A stretch of 64,000 bases of DNA from Antilocapra americana (Eukaryota; Chordata; Mammalia; Artiodactyla; Antilocapridae), in contig ML660203.1 in NCBI GenBank assembly GCA_007570785.1, positions 10,145,524 to 10,209,523 of the forward strand, given 5' to 3'. Numbering within the stretch: the stretch's first letter is position 1; every line of letters starts with the position of its first letter. The position numbers and the translations under genes were made by a program. This document shows, in pieces, positions 58,545 through 64,000 of the stretch. The notes beneath the pieces are model-generated. The model was not told where the DNA came from, ran no database searches, and saw nothing but the letters and a program-made list of their open reading frames with translations.

Positions 58545-61500
58545 GTGAGTGGGGAGCGGGCCGGGGGTGGTCCTTCTCTCGCGGGGTCGCTCCGGGTCTC
58601 TGTGGACAGTCTCTCACTGTCTCTCCTTGCCCTCGCTCGTTCTGATTTTCCCCGTCCCTATATCCATGTGTCTCCCTCCAGGTTTGTTGGGGTCTCTGCC
58701 TCGGCCTCTGGGTCTCACGATTTCTCTCTCTTGCTGTTTCCGTGTGTCTCCTTTATCTTTATCTCGCTGCCTTTGTGTCCCGTGTTCTGCCTCTCACTCT
58801 TTCTCTGCTTATCTCTCCTTGCCTCCCTCTGGTTCAGAGTCACTGCCCCCGCGATCGCCCCAACCCCAAACCACCTCATGTATGTGTTTGGCCGGGCGGG
58901 GGCTGTCAACTCTTGGTCACGGGAGCAGCCACGGTGCTCCTCTCTGGCCGCCCCAGGCTGGGCCGACCCAGGCAAGGGGGCCTGGGAGAGGAAGCAGCCC
59001 CCACCCCCAACTCCTGACCTAGTGCTGACCCCAGAGCTCCTCAGTACCCACCCAAGGGCTATGGGATCCCAGAGTTGGTAGGCGCTGCCCACACTCACCC
59101 TCTGGTTTGTACACCTTCCCTTTGCCTGGCAGATGGCCTTGCAGCCCCTAGGAGTACCTACCTGAAGCATCCTGGCCTGGCCTGGGTCACTCAACCTGCG
59201 CCCTTTCCGCACCTTTCACTCCTGTGCGAAGCCTGTCCTGTTCCTCTTGCGTCCCCACTCCAGAGGTCCCTTTTGGGTGGGAAAGGTTGTTCTGCCCCCT
59301 CCCCGCTGTCCCTAGTGACTCAGCACCTTGGCCAGAGCCCTCTCCGCTGGAAGGGACCTGCCCCTTCCATTTCCCAGATGGAAAAACCAAGGCCTGGAGG
59401 GTTAGGGATATGTTCCAGCTCACACACGGAGGTAGGGGCACACTAGGGTGTGGCCCTCCGTGTCCTCAATGTTTACAGCTTAGAGCCCCTCCCCCTCCCT
59501 CATCCCCCCTCCCCAGTATGTGTCTGTCTTGGCCAGGCCACCCTGGGTGGCTGTATGACCCCAGGTGAGCCAGTGGCAGCCTTCTGTGAGTCAGGCTTCA
59601 GGCCAGGGAGTACATTCATCCTTGAGAAAGCAGCCTGAGGGGAGGGGCACTCAGAATCTGGAGCTGACCGGGGCTCTCTGTCTAGGCTTTGGCCTGCCCC
59701 TTGTTGCCAGACCTGCTGGTGCCCTCTTTGCTGGATTGTTTTGGGTGACCAGGGAGTCTCTGGTCCCTAGGAGAGACAGGGACCATGTCTGGACTCCACT
59801 TTTGCTACCTCTGTTGTCCTTCCTCTCTGTTTCTCCATAAATACCATCTGTCCACCCTTGCTTTCTGTGCCTCTTACTCCCCGTGCACGTACAACACACA
59901 CATACACACTCGGGCCTGCCCAAGACCCTCGGACTGAGTCGGCCTCATAGGAAGACCCAGCCCTGGAAGGGTTAATCCTGGGCTGTTCCCCGGTATGCTA
60001 CTGAGTAAACAGGCACCCACAAAGGAAGGGCTAGCCACCGCCTGCATGGCAGGGTCTCAAGAAGCTGACAGAGAAATAGCCTGGAGTGGGCAGAGTCTGG
60101 GACGAACCATAGCCACACAGAAGAGTTGGGGTTCAGGTCTGGGATGGGTGCCCGGGATCTTCCGGCCGCATCTTGGCCCGTCTCCCCACCTGCCTCAAGC
60201 TGGGACCATTCCAAGGGCTGATGCATCAGAGAGAACTTGGAATTGACTCGGAGGTGTGGGAGGTGAAGGTGTGGAGAGCCAGCTTGGAGCACCCCCCACA
60301 AGGCCAGGCCCTGCGGGAGAAGGGAGCAAGTCATGGGGCCCGCTGTGTGCTCTTCCCGTGCTCTCCTTGTTGGAAAAGGCCCTGGAGGGCCAAGCTGGGC
60401 AGGGGGCTAGGACCAAGCTGGGCAGGAGGAAGACAGATGCAGGGGGCAGGCTGGCCAGCTGGGGCTCTGAGGAGTTGGGGGGGGGTGGGCTCCGGCCTCC
60501 CAGCTCCCACACCTGCCCTTTTGTCCTCTAGGTTTTCCGCCGAGCGGACAAGAATGGTGAGTGTGGCTTTCCCTGAGTCCCATGGTGGGGGTTGAGGGGC
60601 ATCAGAAAGGCTGGGGTAGGGTTTGGGGCACAGTTGAGAATGGAGAGAAATCTTGAGAGGACCTGAATCAGAAGCATCAACCCAGGTGTCTTTCTCAGAG
60701 GAAGTTTTTGTTTTGAATCCAGTTTGGCCAGAGGGAGAGTGGAGGAAATGTGGTTTAGCCAGAGGCTGGAGGTGGGGGCTGACTTTCATGTGGTGTCCTG
60801 GCCCAGTGGGGGGTACTTCCTGTAGATGACCTCCTGTTTTCCTCACCACTGCTGAAGTCTTCACCCCATTTCACAGACAAAGGAGCCGAGGCCCAGAGAG
60901 GTACAGCAGGCTGCCGGAGGTGCTGGGCCTTGAACCCAGGTCTATGCAATGCCTGGTTCCAGGCTTCCTCTGTGAGGGGCCTGGAAGGATGTGGTCATGG
61001 AGCCGGGGCCATGGGGGTTTTTATCGTAGATTCTTAGAGAGCTCAGTAACTTTCCATATTACCAACCACCTGGATGCAAAGATGGTGTGGGCGGGACAGA
61101 GCTAGGTCCAGGGAGTCAGCTCCCCCGATGCCCTGAGTCCTGGGCAGTCTCAGATGCTAGCCTGGCAAAATCTGGAAAGCTAAAGCAGGAGCCATCAGGG
61201 GACCTTGCAGGCAGGTTGCTGCCCACAGATGACTCAGAGCAGCCCACCGTGTCCTTATGGGCCAGTGGAGGGTCTGAGCTGAAATCACCCGTCAGCTTTG
61301 ACCTCTCCTTCACCTGGCCTCTTTGAGAGAGGACTGGGACCCCAGCCCTTGCCCCTTCTCCCTCGGTCTCCTCAAATTTGTTTCAGCTGGTTTCAGGGCA
61401 CGTGGTCTCATTTGGATCACAGCATTCCATCTGGGGAGGGAGGCTCAGGCCCTCCCCAGCTCCACTCTCTTACCCCATCTGCTGAGAGACCTCACAGGCC

Positions 61501-64000
61501 ACATCCCTGGTGCCTCTGACAAGTGCTCTTATGTTCTCAGCCTCTGTGATGGGGAGGCAGCCTCTGTGAAGGGGAGGTCTTTCCCTCCTAAGTCACCCTG
61601 CTGCTTCTTACTGGGGCCCTGCTCTTAGGAAGATCTCATCTGACTCCCTGCGGCTTCTCTGTGAAGGGCCTGGGTCCAGAGCACGGAGGTTCCCTCCATC
61701 CGGGAGCCACGTGGGCAGAGACCCAGCCCCAGTTCCTCCAAGTGACATCTAGCCCCTGCCGTGATCTGACTGTGCCCCAGGCTGTTGTTCATTTATTTTT
61801 CCATTTGGCAGACATTGAGTCCCTGCTGAGTGCCACGTATGCACTGCCTGTCCCTTGGGTGCCTGCAGAGTGGACCCTGTTACTTGAAGTGGGCACCTCT
61901 GGGGGCTCCAACCCTTTGGTCCCCAACGGTCAGGCCTCCCCTCCAGCCCAGAATCCCATTTCACTTGGCTGGGTGGTTATGAGATGCTGCAAAGCCTTCA
62001 GGAGGCCTCTATTGAGTGGCAGGGGTGCAGCCAGGGCTCAGAGATACTGACTCTGCTCCCTGCGCCCACCCTCACCCCCTAGATGATGGGAAGCTCTCAT
62101 TTGAAGAATTCCAGAATTACTTTGCTGATGGGGTTCTCAGCCCCGGGGAGCTGCGAGAGCTGTTCAGTGGTGTTGATGGGCATCCCGCTGAGTGAGTATG
62201 GGGGTTGGGGTGCACACACCACGTGTAGATGTGAGCCCAGGTTATCCCTACCCCAGTGTGTCCCCTGCTTGCTTGGTTCCTTATGGAGGATGGAGGGGCA
62301 TGGGGAAAGGGGTGCCAGGGCTAAGTTCCAGCTTTACCCGCCTACCTACCCCTTCCCTGGCTCCATCCCTGCCCATCACACTGCTTACAGCTGGGACCCC
62401 AAAATAGCCAGGCCTGAGTCACCGCCTATGGTTCAGCCCACAGGTGCCTCCCCTCCCCACAACACTCCTGCTTTCTGCTGAGCAACCAGCGGATGCCTGG
62501 GGACAGCTGGGCCCTGCCTGCTCCCACCCATAGGTGCAGGTGCTCCCACAGCTCCAGGCCTTCATGCAAATCTGCTTGCCTTCTCCTGCTTCCTCACGTG
62601 GGGGCGGGCACACGTGTGCAGCTATCCCTCCCTCTCACTTCCCCCTACACCCCTCTCCTTAGAAGAAATTCTAGGCTCCCATGCCCTCCCATTTTCTGAG
62701 GCTTGGGCCAGACCTTTGTCTGCACTACCGCTACCTCACCACCAGACACACCAGTCAAATTTCTCGTCCTTCAAAGACTAGCTTAAGGAGCCTCTCTTCC
62801 AGGAAGCCCTCCCTGACCTTCAGATACTCCATGCCTTTTCTGCACTTCCACAGACCTGACTTCTCCTTCCCAGCTCTAACGACTCCTCTCTGGCCTGTGT
62901 TCACATCTGTCTCCCCCATCCTTAAATCCCCTTGGAGGCTGAGAGTGGGACTGAATTTTTCCCCTTAGACACTGTTTGGTGGGCTGGTAGTACCCCATCT
63001 CTGTCCACTGAGCAGCTTAACGTGGGGTGGAGTCAGAAGTCACCTCTGTATCAGGCTGAGCTGGGCAGGGAGAGGAAAGGACCACTGGCTTCAAAGTCAT
63101 TCCTAGTTTACCAGGAGGGTCTGAAGGACGCCTTCTCTTTTCCCTGCAGCAATTTGGAGACGGAGAAACTGTGTGGTGAGTAGGCCCATGGGGGTGTTTG
63201 TCTCCTGGGCAGGTGGGTGTTGCTGGTGTTCTGATGGAGCAGGCTGGGCTGGGCTCAGGGTATAAGGCCTGGTTGGCTGCTGGGGAATTCTAGGTTGTAA
63301 ATGGGGGGATGTACCCCAGGAGCCTTTGAGTATCTCCTCTGCCCTCAGACTACTTCTCTGAACACCTGGGTGTCTACCGGCCTGTGCTGGCAGCGCTGGA
63401 GTCGCTCAACTGTGCTGTGCTCACTGCCATGGACACCACCAAGCTGGTGAGTGGAGGGGCTGATGGTTGCAGGGGGGTGGCAGGATGAGGGCTGGGGAGA
63501 TACTGGGCTGAGCACAGTCTGCTGTGCTGTGGGAGCCTCCATCATCAGACCCTGGGCTGTGGGGCTAGAGGCCTGGCTTCCACTTTCTGGCTGTGCATCT
63601 TTACCTCTCTGGATCTCAGTCTCCTCATCTGTAAACTGGGCATGTTAATAGAACCTAGGTCCAGACATTTGTTGTGACAATTAAAGAAGAATGAAGGCAG
63701 AGAGTTTTGTCTGTCTTGCTCTCTCTCTGCCTGGCTCACAATAGCTACTTCATACCTGGAGCTGCTGCTGCTTTTATTACTGACCAGACCTGACTGTTGT
63801 GGGGTATCAAGCCCAGCTCCCAACAGGGATGGGTTGGGGGTAGGGCATGCTCACGCACATCCACATGCCCATGCTGGTGTGTACAGCTTGGTGGCGGGGA
63901 GTGGGGGACAGCCTGAGGACATGCGTGAGTAGACAGGCATGTGTGCACCCATGTGTTTGTGTACAGTATGGACACGTGCACACAGCATAAACAGTGCTCA
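58428..64000 (+). CDS. NECAB3: NECAB3, N-terminal EF-hand calcium-binding protein 3 (continues right of window)
   Basis: EF-hand protein of the NECAB family; in human it has a C-terminal antibiotic-biosynthesis-monooxygenase-like domain and binds the APBA2/X11-like adaptor (established; those parts are outside the window). Five exons visible: 58428-58544, 60532-60556, 62083-62191, 63150-63175 and 63349-63446 (117, 25, 109, 26 and 98 nt), residues 1-125, all GT-AG and in frame. A Pro/Ala-rich N-terminus ([15 protein letters not shown]) is followed by an EF-hand whose loop [12 protein letters not shown] (residues 45-56) has all calcium-ligand positions. A second, degenerate loop DGHPADNLETEK lacks the Gly at position 6 and the Glu at 12. 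Exon 5 ends at TTKL on a codon boundary. Confidence 0.96.
58545..60531. other. NECAB3: NECAB3 intron 1
   Basis: First part pyrimidine-rich (about 58600-58850). No young SINE and no additional exon recognised. Confidence 0.5.
60532..60556 (+). CDS. NECAB3: NECAB3 exon 2 (25-nt microexon)
   Basis: After [20 protein letters not shown] plus one base of Asp48; donor GTGAGTGT. Encodes the start of the EF loop. Confidence 0.92.
60557..62082. other. NECAB3: NECAB3 intron 2
   Basis: Contains a MIR at 60850-60960; the rest unassigned. Confidence 0.45.
60850..60960 (-). repeat. MIR SINE fragment
   Basis: CCCCATTTCACAGACAAAGG and GGGCCTTGAACCCAGGTCTA. Confidence 0.75.
62083..62191 (+). CDS. NECAB3: NECAB3 exon 3
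   Basis: After CACCCCCTAG; finishes the EF loop ([17 protein letters not shown]) and runs to GHPA plus two bases of Asp; donor GTGAGTAT. Confidence 0.95.
62192..63149. other. NECAB3: NECAB3 intron 3
   Basis: Holds an L2 fragment at 62740-62990 (CTTCCAGGAAGCCCTCCCTG); otherwise unassigned. Confidence 0.5.
62740..62990 (+). repeat. L2 LINE 3' fragment
   Basis: CTCTTCCAGGAAGCCCTCCC (62793) and AAATCCCCTTGGAGGCTGAG (62922). Confidence 0.65.
63150..63175 (+). CDS. NECAB3: NECAB3 exon 4 (26-nt microexon)
   Basis: After TTTTCCCTGCAG; completes Asp then NLETEKLC plus one base; donor GTGAGTAG. Confidence 0.92.
63349..63446 (+). CDS. NECAB3: NECAB3 exon 5
   Basis: After [31 protein letters not shown] onward to TAMDTTKL; donor GTGAGTGG. 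Predicted mostly helical. Confidence 0.95.
63447..64000. other. NECAB3: NECAB3 intron 5, partial
   Basis: MIR 3' half at about 63560-63700 (CAGTCTCCTCATCTGTAAAC), then unassigned sequence to the edge. No further exon visible. Confidence 0.45.

Noticed and set aside
58070..58645. 191-codon plus and 151-codon minus open frames
   Set aside because: CpG-island artefacts overlapping NECAB3 exon 1 in other frames.

Overview
This is a mammalian, almost certainly ruminant (cattle-like) nuclear segment. Genes have GT-AG introns. The spacer is packed with BovB (RTE) LINE fragments, Bov-tA SINEs and CHR-2-type tRNA-derived SINEs, a mix characteristic of bovids, laid over older L1, L2, MIR, MaLR-LTR and hAT remnants. 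The gene order ZNF341 / PXMP4 / E2F1 / NECAB3 matches human 20q11.22 (bovine chromosome 13 by known synteny), read in the opposite direction.

Layout. Bases 1-11958 hold the first three coding exons of ZNF341 on the minus strand (residues 1-113); the rest lies left of the window. Its start sits in a CpG island at about 11.4-12.1 kb that also contains a GC-rich minisatellite, and intron 2 carries an 11-copy 58-bp minisatellite. About 10 kb of repeat-rich spacer follows. PXMP4 (peroxisomal membrane protein, 212 aa, four exons, intact) runs on the plus strand from 22361 to 34267, behind a cluster of five CCAAT boxes. A 13-kb repeat-rich spacer leads to E2F1 on the plus strand (seven exons, 47678-55919), with its classical paired E2F sites, an upstream ORF, a minor-spliceosome AT-AC intron and two miR-17-family seed matches in the 3'UTR. 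NECAB3 starts about 1.45 kb after the E2F1 poly(A) signal and runs off the right edge; exons 1-5 (residues 1-113) are visible.

The most notable observations are these. (1) A one-base C-run expansion in the last exon of E2F1 would stop the protein after residue 406 and delete the pRB-binding tail; removing one C restores exactly the 437-codon frame. (2) E2F1 intron 4 has a textbook U12-type AT-AC structure. (3) E2F1 exon 3 ends in a tandem donor whose second site would add an in-frame stop. (4) Glycine stands where human E2F1 has the Ser364 Chk2 target. (5) Two unrelated minisatellites lie in ZNF341 introns.

The genes are not an operon and share no pathway. E2F1 is a cell-cycle transcription factor, ZNF341 an immune transcription factor, PXMP4 a peroxisomal membrane protein and NECAB3 an EF-hand protein. 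No wholly new system was recognised; the interest lies in splicing, repeats and the apparent E2F1 frameshift. Repeat family names are by eye from remembered consensus sequences, and repeat boundaries are good to about 10-30 bp.
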